Shown piece after piece: positions 53,741-63,222 of a DNA stretch of 64,000 nt. The notes beneath the pieces were generated by a model, which did not search any database, was not told the origin of the DNA, and was given only the letters and a program-made list of their open reading frames with translations. The stretch spans positions 62,001-126,000 of the forward strand of contig JAUSTR010000004.1 of assembly GCA_030812955.1 (NCBI GenBank). Reading direction: 5' to 3'. Position numbers and translations under genes: made by a program. Source of the DNA: Bacillus alveayuensis. Its GTDB lineage: Bacteria > Bacillota > Bacilli > Bacillales > Aeribacillaceae. The number at the start of each line of letters is the position of its first letter. Within the stretch, counting starts at the first letter, position 1.

Positions 53741-56700
53741 AGATGCATCATTAAATAAAGTTCTCGTGATCGGATCAGGACCTATCGTGATTGGGCAGGC
53801 AGCAGAGTTTGATTATTCTGGGACACAAGGATGTTTGGCACTTAAGGAAGAAGGCATTCAAGTTATTTTAGTGAATAACAATCCAGCAACGATCATGACC
53901 GATACAAAATTTGCTGATGCCGTTTATTGTGAACCATTAACGGTATCAAGCATTGAAAAAATTATTCAAAAAGAACGCCCTGATGGACTTTTAGCGACAT
54001 TAGGAGGGCAAACAGCTTTAAATCTAGCTGTAGATCTAGAAAAAAATGGAATACTTAATAAATATGGAGTTAACTTGTTAGGCACTTCAAGTGAATCAAT
54101 TCAAAAAGGGGAAGACCGTGAACTATTCCGGCAATTAATGATGGATCTTGAAGAACCTATTCCTGAAAGTGAAATTATTGAAGATTTGCCATCTGCTCTT
54201 CAATTTGCTGAAAAAACAGGCTATCCAATCATTGTTAGACCGGCCTATACATTAGGTGGAAAAGGAGGAGGAATTGCACAAAATAAGGATGAACTAATAA
54301 CCATTGTGACAAATGGATTAAAGATGAGCCCGATTCATCAAGTACTTGTTGAAAAAAGCATTGCGGGGTTTAAAGAAATCGAATATGAAGTGATGCGTGA
54401 TGCTACAAACACATGCATTACCGTATGTAATATGGAAAATATTGACCCAGTCGGGATTCATACTGGAGATTCAATCGTCGTTGCACCATCCCAAACGTTA
54501 ACAGATGAAGAATATCAAATGTTAAGAAGTGCTGCTTTAAAAATTATTTCCGCTTTAGAAGTAGTAGGAGGATGTAATATTCAGTTTGCGCTTGATCCGA
54601 AAAGCAAGCAATATTACGTAATTGAAGTAAATCCAAGAGTTAGTCGTTCATCAGCGTTAGCATCAAAAGCAACCGGTTATCCGATTGCCAGAATGGCCGC
54701 AAAGCTAGCCATTGGCTATACGTTAGCAGAAATCAAAAATCCGCTCACTTTATCCACTTATGCTAGCTTTGAACCAGCACTTGATTACGTTGTTGTTAAG
54801 TTTCCACGCTGGCCATTTGATAAATTTACAAATGCCGATCGTACATTAGGTACAAAAATGAAGGCTACTGGCGAGGTCATGGCCATTGACCGGACGATGG
54901 AAGGAGCTTTACAAAAAGCTGTTGAATCATTGGAATTAAGCAACATCGGTTTGTACTTGCCGAAGCTGAAGCATCAAGATACAGCTGAATTGATGAAACG
55001 GCTAAAAAAAGCGGATGATGAACGATTTTTTGTCATCATGGAATTATTAAGAAGAAATATCTCCATTGAGGACATTCATGAGCATACACGTATTGATTTT
55101 TATTTTCTTTCTGTATTTGAACATTTGATTCAATTAGAGAACAATCTTAAAGAAGCAGAGCTTGATGATAAACTTTTAAAAATGTTAAAGCATTATGGCT
55201 TTTCTGACCGTTCCATCGCTTATTGGAAAAATGCTTCCGAGCATGAAATCCGCTCGTTGCGAAAAGAGTGGAAAATTCAATCAGTTTTTAAAATGGTTGA
55301 CACATGTGCAGCAGAATTTGCAGCAAGAACCAATTACTTTTATTCAACCTACTTAGGGGAAAATGAAGCGATTCCTAAAAAAGGGAAGAAAAAGGCTCTC
55401 GTGATCGGAGCAGGTCCAATCCGTATCGGTCAAGGTGTGGAATTTGATTATAGTGCTGTTCACTGCATTCAAACGCTGCAAAAAATAGGTTATGAAGCCA
55501 TTATGATTAACAATAACCCAGAAACTGTAAGTACAGACTATGAAACGGCTGATCGTTTGTACTTTGAACCGTTGACAGTTGAGCATATTTTAAATGTGAT
55601 CGAAAATGAGCAAATTGATGTAACGATCGTTCAGTTTGGAGGGCAAACAGCCATAAACTTAGCTGAAAAACTAGATAAAGCTGGTGTTACGTTATTAGGC
55701 ACTAGCTCTGAAATATTAGATGTACTAGAAGACCGCAAGAAATTTTATCAGCTTTTAGATGAAACCAACATTCCACATATTAAAGGAACTATGGCATTTG
55801 ATGCACAAGATGCAATCGTTCAGTCTGAAGGTCTGCAATTTCCTATTTTATTAAGACCGTCATATGTCATTGGCGGTAAAGGAATGGTTAAAGTTGAAAC
55901 GCAGGAAGAGCTTCATAAAATCATCGCTGATACAGATGAAGCACACTTTCCAATTTTACTTGATGAATTTTTACATGGAAAAGAAGCTGAAGTTGATTTA
56001 ATCGCAGATGGTCGAAATATTATGATCCCTGGAGTGATGGAACATATTGAAAAAGCTGGTATCCATTCTGGTGACAGCTATGCGATTTTCCCTTCTGTCA
56101 CGCTATCAATGGAAATCAAGCAAAAAATCGAAAGCTATGCGAAGCGCATAGTTGATCATCTCCAATATAAAGGGATTATGAACATTCAATTTTTAATTAA
56201 AGGCGAAAAAATTTTTGTCCTTGAAGTGAATCCGCGGGCAAGTCGTACTGTGCCGATTATTAGCAAACTTACAGGTGTATCTCTCATTGAAAAGGCAACA
56301 GAAATAATATGTGGGAAGTCTTTATTAGAACTAGAAATGGAGACAAATCCATTAAGAGATGAGGTAGCGGTGAAATTTCCTGTTTTCTCAACGCATGCTC
56401 TCGGTGATGTCGATATGAAGCTTGGACCGGAAATGAAGTCAACGGGTGAAGGAATGTGTATTGCCAATAGTGTGGCTGGAGCCATTCGAAAAGTGTTCGA
56501 TCATTTATTTCCATTAAGTCCGGAAAGTGTGTTCACAGAAGAAGATCATGAAATCGCATCATTATTAAAGGAAGCGAATGTGAACACAGTGTCAAACAAT
56601 TTTGATCAATGGCTTGAACAAAAAAATGCACTCGTTTATTATAATCCGTTCAAGTCGAATGAAGATAAACAAAAACGGCAAAAAGCGGTCGAGCGTGGTA

Positions 56701-56816
56701 TTGTTGTTTTCACAGAGAAAGAAACTTTTACAGCATTTTTACAGGGCTTGAGTGTGAAGGAAACGTACCCAATCTCGTTGCAGGAATTAGCTAAAAAAGG
56801 AGTAGATGTAGGTTGA
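53733..56816 (+). CDS. carB: Carbamoyl phosphate synthase, synthetase subunit (arginine-specific)
   Basis: CarB makes carbamoyl phosphate from bicarbonate, ammonia and two ATP. The 1027-residue protein has the two duplicated ATP-grasp halves (VIGSGPIVIGQAAEFDYSGT and VIGAGPIRIGQGVEFDYSA). ATG 53733 is chosen because it gives the family N-terminus; the frame upstream overlaps carA and is rejected. The real overlap with carA is 8 bases. The shorter C-terminal allosteric domain is usual for the arginine-specific enzyme. Confidence 0.95.
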   Translation: MPKDASLNKVLVIGSGPIVIGQAAEFDYSGTQGCLALKEEGIQVILVNNNPATIMTDTKFADAVYCEPLTVSSIEKIIQKERPDGLLATLGGQTALNLAVDLEKNGILNKYGVNLLGTSSESIQKGEDRELFRQLMMDLEEPIPESEIIEDLPSALQFAEKTGYPIIVRPAYTLGGKGGGIAQNKDELITIVTNGLKMSPIHQVLVEKSIAGFKEIEYEVMRDATNTCITVCNMENIDPVGIHTGDSIVVAPSQTLTDEEYQMLRSAALKIISALEVVGGCNIQFALDPKSKQYYVIEVNPRVSRSSALASKATGYPIARMAAKLAIGYTLAEIKNPLTLSTYASFEPALDYVVVKFPRWPFDKFTNADRTLGTKMKATGEVMAIDRTMEGALQKAVESLELSNIGLYLPKLKHQDTAELMKRLKKADDERFFVIMELLRRNISIEDIHEHTRIDFYFLSVFEHLIQLENNLKEAELDDKLLKMLKHYGFSDRSIAYWKNASEHEIRSLRKEWKIQSVFKMVDTCAAEFAARTNYFYSTYLGENEAIPKKGKKKALVIGAGPIRIGQGVEFDYSAVHCIQTLQKIGYEAIMINNNPETVSTDYETADRLYFEPLTVEHILNVIENEQIDVTIVQFGGQTAINLAEKLDKAGVTLLGTSSEILDVLEDRKKFYQLLDETNIPHIKGTMAFDAQDAIVQSEGLQFPILLRPSYVIGGKGMVKVETQEELHKIIADTDEAHFPILLDEFLHGKEAEVDLIADGRNIMIPGVMEHIEKAGIHSGDSYAIFPSVTLSMEIKQKIESYAKRIVDHLQYKGIMNIQFLIKGEKIFVLEVNPRASRTVPIISKLTGVSLIEKATEIICGKSLLELEMETNPLRDEVAVKFPVFSTHALGDVDMKLGPEMKSTGEGMCIANSVAGAIRKVFDHLFPLSPESVFTEEDHEIASLLKEANVNTVSNNFDQWLEQKNALVYYNPFKSNEDKQKRQKAVERGIVVFTEKETFTAFLQGLSVKETYPISLQELAKKGVDVG

Positions 56817-57763
56817 CGAAGGAGAATACAACATCTTTAGAAAAAAAATCATTATCAGGAAGAAGTGCATTATCATTATTAGAGTTTTCTTCAGAAGAAA
56901 TTTTCCATCTTTTAGATGAAGCAGTAAAGCTAAAGGAGAATCCGTATTCACAAGCTTTAAAGGGCAAAACATTAGCGATGATCTTTGAAAAATCATCCAC
57001 AAGAACACGTATTTCCTTTGAAGTAGGCATGCTGCAGCTAGGTGGACATGCCATTGATTTGAATGCAAAGGAGCTTCAACTAGGAAGAGGGGAAACCATT
57101 GCGGATACCGCAAAAGTGTTATCAGCATATGTTGATGCGGTTATGATTCGCACAACAAAGCATGAGCGAGTAAAGGAATTGGCAGAGCATGCCACCATTC
57201 CTGTCATAAATGGTTTATGTGATGTTTTTCATCCGTGCCAAGCGCTCGCTGACTTATTAACTATTTTGGAATTGAAAGGAACATTTGAAAATATAAAAGT
57301 GGCCTATGTAGGGGATGGCAACAATGTTGCACATTCACTCATGATCGGTTCAGCAAAAGTTGGTTTAAACGTTTCGATTGCTTCACCACTAGGATTTGAA
57401 CCAAATCAAAATTTAGTAGAGCAGGCAAAAAAAATTGGCAAGGAAACGGGTGCAGAAATTGTCGTTATGAATGATCCGTTAGAGGCGGTGAAAGATGCTG
57501 ACATTGTTTATACAGACGTGTGGACAAGCATGGGACAAGAAGACGAAGAAGAAAAACGAAAAGAAATTTTTCATCCATACCAAGTAAACCAACGATTAAT
57601 GGAGAAAGCAAAACCTACTGCCCATTTTCTTCATTGCTTGCCAGCCCATCGTGGAGAAGAAGTGACAGCAGATGTAATGGATGGTGAACAATCAGCTGTA
57701 TTCCAGCAAGCGGAAAATCGACTGCACGCACAAAAAGCTTTGTTAAAAGAAATATTAAAATAA
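56813..57763 (+). CDS. argF: Ornithine carbamoyltransferase
   Basis: ArgF combines ornithine and carbamoyl phosphate into citrulline. The 316-residue protein shows EKSSTRTRISFEVGMLQLGG, FHPCQALADL and HCLPAHRGEE. The start is TTG at 56813, overlapping the carB stop by 4 bases, with AAGGAG 10 bases upstream. It is the last gene of the operon; argG and argH are not here. Confidence 0.97.
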   Translation: MTKENTTSLEKKSLSGRSALSLLEFSSEEIFHLLDEAVKLKENPYSQALKGKTLAMIFEKSSTRTRISFEVGMLQLGGHAIDLNAKELQLGRGETIADTAKVLSAYVDAVMIRTTKHERVKELAEHATIPVINGLCDVFHPCQALADLLTILELKGTFENIKVAYVGDGNNVAHSLMIGSAKVGLNVSIASPLGFEPNQNLVEQAKKIGKETGAEIVVMNDPLEAVKDADIVYTDVWTSMGQEDEEEKRKEIFHPYQVNQRLMEKAKPTAHFLHCLPAHRGEEVTADVMDGEQSAVFQQAENRLHAQKALLKEILK

Positions 57764-57794
57764 GGGTCGGAAAACCTCTTTCTGACCCTTTTTA
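57762..57794. terminator. Terminator between argF and uppP
   Basis: AAGGGTC (57762-57768) pairs with GACCCTT (57784-57790), with GAAA/TTTC inside, followed by TTTT. It serves argF and may also act for the convergent uppP. Confidence 0.75.
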
Positions 57795-58607
57795 TGCAAA
57801 CAAGATGACTAAAATTCCGACAATCCAGCAATAATAGGAGAAGTATTTTAAATTTCCGCGTTCCATAATTCCCATAAACCACTTTAATGAGTAATAAGAA
57901 AAAATAAAAGCGGCAATGAAGGCAATAGACAGTAGCGGCCAAATAACATGTAAATGAGAATCGCCGATCATATCAGGTACGCTTAAAATCGTTGTACCAA
58001 GACTGACAGGAATATATAGGAGAAATGAAAAACGAAGGGCGGTTTCTTGCTTCATACCTAGAGCCATTGCTGCAACAATGGTCGCACCTGAACGGCTAAT
58101 ACCAGGAATGAGAGCCACAGCTTGGGCAAAACCAACTAATAAAGCGTCTTTCATTGTTAAATCCCCATCATTTTTTCGTCCTTTTAAATTACGAATAAGA
58201 TATAAGGCGATTCCTGTTATCATTAATGTAATTCCTACTACTGAAACACCGCTATCCTCAATATAATCGCCTAGCAGAATACCAATAACCCCAGCTGGAA
58301 TAGTAGCGATCATCAGGTACACAATAAACATAAAATCTTCTTTTGTATTAGGTTCTTTTGTCCATACATATCGAAGTCCGTTTTTCGTAATTCTCACTAA
58401 ATCTTTCCGATAAATAACAAGAACAGCTAATAATGAAGCAAAATTGACGAATACTTCAAAAGATAAACCTGGAAGCTCAATTCCTAAAAAATGCTGGGCA
58501 AGGACGAGATGTCCGCTTGAAGAGATCGGAATCGGTTCCGTAAACCCTTGCAGTGCCCCTAAAAAGAAAAATTTCACAATATCATAGAGCATTTGTAAAG
58601 TTTCCAC
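57792..58607 (-). CDS. uppP: Undecaprenyl-diphosphatase (UppP/BacA)
   Basis: UppP recycles the lipid carrier of cell-wall synthesis and gives some bacitracin resistance. The 271-residue protein has about eight membrane spans, the motif [16 protein letters not shown] and the second motif [16 protein letters not shown]. The residue before the first motif is Gln-Gly rather than the commoner Glu-Gly. The start is GTG at 58607 (GTGGAAACT). It is divergent from yjzC. Confidence 0.93.
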   Translation of the reverse strand: METLQMLYDIVKFFFLGALQGFTEPIPISSSGHLVLAQHFLGIELPGLSFEVFVNFASLLAVLVIYRKDLVRITKNGLRYVWTKEPNTKEDFMFIVYLMIATIPAGVIGILLGDYIEDSGVSVVGITLMITGIALYLIRNLKGRKNDGDLTMKDALLVGFAQAVALIPGISRSGATIVAAMALGMKQETALRFSFLLYIPVSLGTTILSVPDMIGDSHLHVIWPLLSIAFIAAFIFSYYSLKWFMGIMERGNLKYFSYYCWIVGILVILFA

Positions 58608-58738
58608 TCACAATCCCCACTTTCCAAACGTTCACACCTTTTCATTTAACTATATGTCCCACATTTTGTAAAGATCCATTTCAACATGAAATACATAAAC
58701 TCGGAAACAATATGAATGTAGAAAAGAGGAGGGATGAT

Positions 58739-58918
58739 ATGGGTCAAAAGCATCAATTTAAACCTGGTGAAAAGGCACCGAATAACGGAATATATGTGGA
58801 AGTTGGCGAAACGGGTTCAATGGTTATGAATCCGAAAAAGATTAAATTAAAGGCAGGAGATCCATTTCCAGAAACATCAAATCATAATCGCGTTTGGACG
58901 TACCGACGGAAGCCATAG
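58739..58918 (+). CDS. yjzC: YjzC family small protein
   Basis: This 59-residue protein starts MGQKHQFKPGEKAPNNGIYV, the recognised YjzC sequence. The function is unknown. ATG 58739 follows GAGGAGGGATGAT; the frame extending upstream to 58553 has no support. It lies just downstream of the arginine operon as in B. subtilis. Confidence 0.9.
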   Translation: MGQKHQFKPGEKAPNNGIYVEVGETGSMVMNPKKIKLKAGDPFPETSNHNRVWTYRRKP

Positions 58919-58928
58919 CGAAGTGAAG

Positions 58929-58951
58929 AGCCATCTGCCAAGCAGATGGCT
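58929..58951 (+). terminator. Terminator of yjzC
   Basis: AGCCATCTGC (58929-58938) pairs over 10 bp with GCAGATGGCT (58942-58951) with a 3-base loop, then TTATATGTTTTG. Confidence 0.7.
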
Positions 58952-58985
58952 TATATGTTTTGTAAGCAGTTGCAAATTCTAATAC

Positions 58986-59013
58986 TTGTGAATTTGATCA
59001 TTTAGATTATAAT
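58986..59013 (+). promoter_or_regulatory. SigA promoter of clpB
   Basis: TTGTGA (58986-58991), a 16-bp spacer and a consensus TATAAT (59008-59013) lie 46 bases upstream of clpB. Confidence 0.75.
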
Positions 59014-59022
59014 GAAGATAAA

Positions 59023-59039
59023 GGTCAAAAAAAGTCAAA
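59023..59039 (+). promoter_or_regulatory. CtsR operator
   Basis: GGTCAAA-AAA-AGTCAAA is the heptad direct repeat bound by CtsR, with one mismatch in the second heptad. It overlaps the inferred transcription start, so CtsR would repress clpB until heat shock. Confidence 0.8.
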
Positions 59040-59058
59040 CTTATCAGGTGGGATCAGA

Positions 59059-61665
59059 ATGGATTTTGAAACGTTTACAGAAAATCTGCAAAAAGGTTTA
59101 ATGGAAGCACAACAATTAGCTAGAGAAAATGAGCATCAACAAATGGATGAAGTTCATTTATTGCTTTCATTCCTCAAACAACCAGAAGGGATTTTCCCAC
59201 GTATATTAGAAAAAACAAATTATGATATTCAAACATTTATACACGATTTACACACGCTTTTACGAAAAAAACCGAAAGTTTCCATAGTTGGTTCCAACAC
59301 TATCAATCTTTATATATCTCAAACCTTACAAAATATCTTTCATCAGGCACAATCCTATCAAGCTAAATTTCAAGATGATTATTTGTCAGTTGAACACGTC
59401 GTTTTAGCGATTTCAGAATTCGCTGCAGAAGAAGTGAAACAGCTTTTTCAAAAAAGAAATTTATTAAAAGAAACGATCTTAAAAGTGTTAATGGAAATAA
59501 GGGGGAACAGTCGTGTGACAACAAAAAATCCTGAAGCTACATACGAAGTATTAAAAAAATACGGACGTGATCTTGTCGAAGAAGTGAAACAAGGAAAAAT
59601 TGATCCTGTTATTGGTCGAGACCAAGAAATTCGCCGGATAATCCGCATTTTATCACGGAAAACAAAAAATAATCCCGTACTGATTGGAGAACCAGGCGTA
59701 GGGAAAACAGCAATTGTTGAGGGGCTTGCCCAGCGTATTGTTCGCAAGGATGTTCCAGAAGGATTAAAAGATAAAACGATTTTTGCTTTAGATATGAGTG
59801 CCCTTGTTGCTGGAGCAAAGTTTCGTGGTGAATTTGAAGAACGCTTAAAAGCTGTTTTAAATGAAGTGAAGAAAAGTGAAGGGAAAATCATTTTGTTTAT
59901 TGATGAACTGCATACAATTGTTGGAGCCGGAAAAACAGAAGGAGCGATGGATGCTGGGAACATGCTAAAGCCCATGCTTGCGAGAGGAGAGCTGCATTGC
60001 ATCGGAGCAACAACGCTTGATGAGCATCGAAAATATATTGAGAAGGATCCGGCTTTAGAGCGTCGCTTTCAGCAAGTAATCGTAAGTGAACCAACTGTTG
60101 AGGATACGATATCGATCTTAAGAGGATTGAAAGAACGGTTTGAAATTCATCACGGGGTAAACATTCATGATTCGGCACTTGTTGCTGCAGCAGAGCTTTC
60201 GAATCGTTATATTACAGAAAGATTTTTACCAGATAAAGCGATTGATTTAGTCGATGAAGCGTGTGCGATGATTAGGACCGAAATTGATTCGATGCCGGCA
60301 GAGTTAGATGAAGTTATGAGGAAGCTTATGCAATTAGAAATTGAAGAAAAGGCGCTGAAAAAAGAAAAAGATCCTGATAGCCAAAGCCGATTAGAAGAGC
60401 TGAAAAAACAGCTTGCCAATTTACGTGAAAAAGCAGATGCCATGAAGGCAAAATGGCAAATTGAAAAAGAAGGAATTGAGCGTGTTCAAATATTGCGGGA
60501 AAAATTAGAAAAGCTACGCCGTGATTTACACGAAGCAGAAAATGAATATGATTTAGATAAAGCAGCCGAGCTTCGTCATGGTCAAATTCCACAAGTAGAA
60601 AAAGAGTTAAAGCTTCTTGAAGAAGAAATGGCTAAAAAGCAGCATGATCATCGTTTGCTCCGCGAAGAAGTGACAGAAGAAGAAATCGCAAACATTGTGG
60701 CGAAATGGACAGGAATTCCTGTTGCAAAGCTTGTTGAAGGAGAAAGGGAAAAGCTTTTAAAACTAGAAAAGCTATTAAAAGAGCGGGTCATTGGACAAGA
60801 TGAAGCCATTGAGCTTGTCGCTGATGCTGTTTTAAGAGCAAGAGCTGGGATAAAAGATCCAAATAGACCAATTGGTTCGTTTCTGTTCTTAGGTCCTACA
60901 GGAGTAGGGAAAACGGAGTTAGCCAAAACATTAGCCGCTACCCTTTTTGATAGCGAAGAGCAAATGGTACGTATTGATATGTCGGAATATATGGAAAAAC
61001 ATTCTGTCTCACGTTTAATAGGGGCTCCTCCTGGTTATGTTGGCTATGAAGAAGGGGGGCAACTAACGGAAACTGTCCGCAAAAAGCCATATGCAGTTAT
61101 TTTATTAGATGAGATTGAAAAAGCTCATCCGGAAGTATTCAACATTTTATTACAAATGTTAGATGATGGACGAATCACAGATTCTCAAGGAAGAACAGTC
61201 GATTTTAAAAACACGGTAATTATAATGACATCGAATATTGGATCGAACTATTTATTAGAAGGTGCAACGGAAGGAGGAGAAATAAAAGAAGAAGTAAAAG
61301 AGAAAACCTTGAATGAGCTTCGATTACACTTCCGTCCAGAATTCCTTAACCGTGTGGATGATCTTGTGTTATTTAAACCTCTTACAATGAAGGAAATGAA
61401 GGGAATTGTCGACAAATTATTGCGTGAGCTCAAAGAGCGTATTGAACAAAAGCATATTGAATTATCGATAACGGATCAAGCAAAGGAATATATTGTTCAA
61501 AGGGGATTTGATTCCGTTTATGGTGCAAGACCATTAAAACGTTTTATTCAAAAAAATCTTGAAACAAAGTTAGCTCGAGCGATTATTGCTCAGGAAATTA
61601 AAGATTATGATCATGTTCTCGTTGATGTAAATGATGAAGGTCTCGTCATAAAACCGTTCAAATAA
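59059..61665 (+). CDS. clpB: ATP-dependent disaggregase ClpB
   Basis: ClpB works with DnaK to reactivate aggregated proteins. The 868-residue protein has an N-domain ([10 protein letters not shown]), AAA1 with GEPGVGKT and [10 protein letters not shown], a middle coiled coil (about residues 400-520) and AAA2 with GPTGVGKT and [13 protein letters not shown]. subtilis 168 lacks ClpB, but the B. cereus group has it. The CtsR operator shows heat-shock control. The gene is complete. Confidence 0.96.
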   Translation: MDFETFTENLQKGLMEAQQLARENEHQQMDEVHLLLSFLKQPEGIFPRILEKTNYDIQTFIHDLHTLLRKKPKVSIVGSNTINLYISQTLQNIFHQAQSYQAKFQDDYLSVEHVVLAISEFAAEEVKQLFQKRNLLKETILKVLMEIRGNSRVTTKNPEATYEVLKKYGRDLVEEVKQGKIDPVIGRDQEIRRIIRILSRKTKNNPVLIGEPGVGKTAIVEGLAQRIVRKDVPEGLKDKTIFALDMSALVAGAKFRGEFEERLKAVLNEVKKSEGKIILFIDELHTIVGAGKTEGAMDAGNMLKPMLARGELHCIGATTLDEHRKYIEKDPALERRFQQVIVSEPTVEDTISILRGLKERFEIHHGVNIHDSALVAAAELSNRYITERFLPDKAIDLVDEACAMIRTEIDSMPAELDEVMRKLMQLEIEEKALKKEKDPDSQSRLEELKKQLANLREKADAMKAKWQIEKEGIERVQILREKLEKLRRDLHEAENEYDLDKAAELRHGQIPQVEKELKLLEEEMAKKQHDHRLLREEVTEEEIANIVAKWTGIPVAKLVEGEREKLLKLEKLLKERVIGQDEAIELVADAVLRARAGIKDPNRPIGSFLFLGPTGVGKTELAKTLAATLFDSEEQMVRIDMSEYMEKHSVSRLIGAPPGYVGYEEGGQLTETVRKKPYAVILLDEIEKAHPEVFNILLQMLDDGRITDSQGRTVDFKNTVIIMTSNIGSNYLLEGATEGGEIKEEVKEKTLNELRLHFRPEFLNRVDDLVLFKPLTMKEMKGIVDKLLRELKERIEQKHIELSITDQAKEYIVQRGFDSVYGARPLKRFIQKNLETKLARAIIAQEIKDYDHVLVDVNDEGLVIKPFK

Positions 61666-61685
61666 GTGATTCGTCGAAATAAAAA

Positions 61686-61712
61686 CCTCTTGTGCAATAT
61701 AGGCACAAGAGG
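61686..61712. terminator. Bidirectional terminator between clpB and yjzD
   Basis: CCTCTTGTGC (61686-61695) pairs perfectly over 10 bp with GCACAAGAGG (61703-61712). On the minus strand it is followed by TTTTTATTTC; the plus-strand tail is weaker. Confidence 0.75.
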
Positions 61713-61727
61713 GACTAACTCTTTGTA

Positions 61728-61913
61728 TTAATGATGGCTAGCTGCTTCATCACTCGGAATTAATTCGGCGATAATAAAAATGAGAACGGTTGCAATAACA
61801 GCTAATACGGAAGATGTCCCAAATTCATATGTAGCACCAATCATCGATGAAATAACATAGCTTGCCATATTAACTAATAGGAAAGCCCAGAATAAGGTCA
61901 TAATAAATCTCAT
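61728..61913 (-). CDS. yjzD: YjzD-like small membrane protein (DUF2929)
   Basis: This 61-residue protein has two membrane spans (FIMTLFWAFLLVNMASYVI and SVLAVIATVLIFIIAELIP), as in YjzD/DUF2929. ATG 61913 is chosen, 8 bases from AGGTG; a GTG lies one codon upstream. It stands downstream of clpB in the opposite direction. Confidence 0.85.
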   Translation of the reverse strand: MRFIMTLFWAFLLVNMASYVISSMIGATYEFGTSSVLAVIATVLIFIIAELIPSDEAASHH

Positions 61914-62132
61914 CACTATGTCACCTCTCTACACACCATTTTCCCTCTATATATTATCACACAATGTTTCGAGATGAAACGATTAATTTTTCGCCTCTCA
62001 TGAAAAAGAAATGACAATATAGGCATTTTATCTATTCTTTACCGATTGTTAAACATACATTAATAAAAGAAACTCGTTATTTGAATCGGGATCATTCATT
62101 GATGAAATAGAAGCTGGAAAGGTGGTGACCGC

Positions 62133-62870
62133 ATGGAAGGAATAACGGAACGTTTTTTTCAAATTGAAAATGAGTGGAATATCATTCACCTTCCTGAAAA
62201 ACCGAGTGGATTTGGAGTATTCATTATAGGCGATAAACATCATTATGTTGATGAACATTCGAGCTTTTGGATTCAACATTATGGTAGAAGTCAATTATTG
62301 CAATTGTTGATGCTGAAAGGGTATACGATATTTTACTCGAATCTTTATGGCCGAAATTGGGGAAGCCCCGAGGCTGTTTTATTAGCCAAACAGCTTTATC
62401 ATCTTGTATTGAAGCGAGAAATTTTAAATAAAAAAATTCATATTTTGGCAGAAGGAATGGGAGCATTAGTTGCGATGGAACTGATGGAATCAATGGCTGA
62501 TCGTATTCGTTCCGTCGCGATGCTAAATCCATGTCTAGATTTAAAATCCCAAATACAGCATGAGAAAGAAAACAAATTTTTTTATAAACGGATGTTAAAA
62601 GAACTATCAGCCGCTTATCAAATGGAGCCAAAAGAAGTGTTAAACTATTCGTTTCCTCAAATCGAGAATTATCAGTCGGTCGTTCCTGTTCGGATATGGC
62701 AAAAAATGTATGGAAGTCCCTATCCGTACCGTCTTCATAGTAAAAAATACGAAGAATGGCGTAAGCAATTAAATTCCCCAATTAAACTGACATTCCATTT
62801 TCCTGAAAATTTACACAGAATACACCATATGATCATTCATTTTTTTAAAGAGCATGAGAAGGAATTATAA
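62133..62870 (+). CDS. yjaU: YjaU-like alpha/beta hydrolase-fold protein
   Basis: This 245-residue protein has an alpha/beta hydrolase-like layout (VFIIGDKHHYVDEHSSFWIQ, then IHILAEGMGALVAMEL). The usual G-x-S-x-G nucleophile elbow reads AEGMGA, so serine is missing and the protein is probably not a classical hydrolase. ATG 62133 follows GGTGGTGAC. Position between yjzD and yjaV matches B. subtilis yjaU. Confidence 0.75.
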   Translation: MEGITERFFQIENEWNIIHLPEKPSGFGVFIIGDKHHYVDEHSSFWIQHYGRSQLLQLLMLKGYTIFYSNLYGRNWGSPEAVLLAKQLYHLVLKREILNKKIHILAEGMGALVAMELMESMADRIRSVAMLNPCLDLKSQIQHEKENKFFYKRMLKELSAAYQMEPKEVLNYSFPQIENYQSVVPVRIWQKMYGSPYPYRLHSKKYEEWRKQLNSPIKLTFHFPENLHRIHHMIIHFFKEHEKEL

Positions 62871-62895
62871 GATCATCTTTTCCAATTCATCTAAA

Positions 62896-63093
62896 GGCTC
62901 TTTTCTAAAAGATTGTTGCTTTACTATACGATAGCTTTTCGACTGTCAAGCAAGCGAAACGCTTGCTATGTCACGCGTGTAGCGTGACGTGAACCGAACA
63001 AAAGTCGATGGTCGGACAAATGTGGTTTGTCCGACCACGTGCTTTGTTCGGTTCATAGACAGTCGAAAAGCAACAAAGTTTACGAAAACAGCC
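62896..63093 (+). mobile_element. MITE copy 6
   Basis: This 198-bp copy, nearly identical to copy 1 over its whole length, starts GGCTCTTTTCTAAAAGAT and ends TTTACGAAAACAGCC. Flanks CATCTAAA and AATCTAAA match at 7 of 8 positions. It separates yjaU from yjaV. Confidence 0.9.
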
Positions 63094-63175
63094 AATCTAA
63101 AAGACTAATCTTTTTAATCGTTGCATACGATACAATAAAAAGAGGAATGGATAAACGTTTTTAAGCGGGAATTAT

Positions 63176-63222
63176 AAAGGAGGTGTCGCTCCCGAACAAA
63201 AATGTTTAGGGAGCTTTCATTG
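63176..63222 (+). promoter_or_regulatory. Two ribosome sites and a hairpin before yjaV
   Basis: A strong AAAGGAGGTG lies at 63176-63185. A 6-bp stem GCTCCC (63188-63193) / GGGAGC (63209-63214) follows and covers a second site, AGGGAG, that lies 6 bases before the TTG at 63220. Folding would hide the second site and bring the first to about 9 bases from the start. Confidence 0.4.

Noticed and set aside
15018..63093. Repeats as a CRISPR or repeat array
   Set aside because: Copies are kilobases apart, about 175-198 bp long, palindromic and have target duplications; there are no spacers or cas genes.
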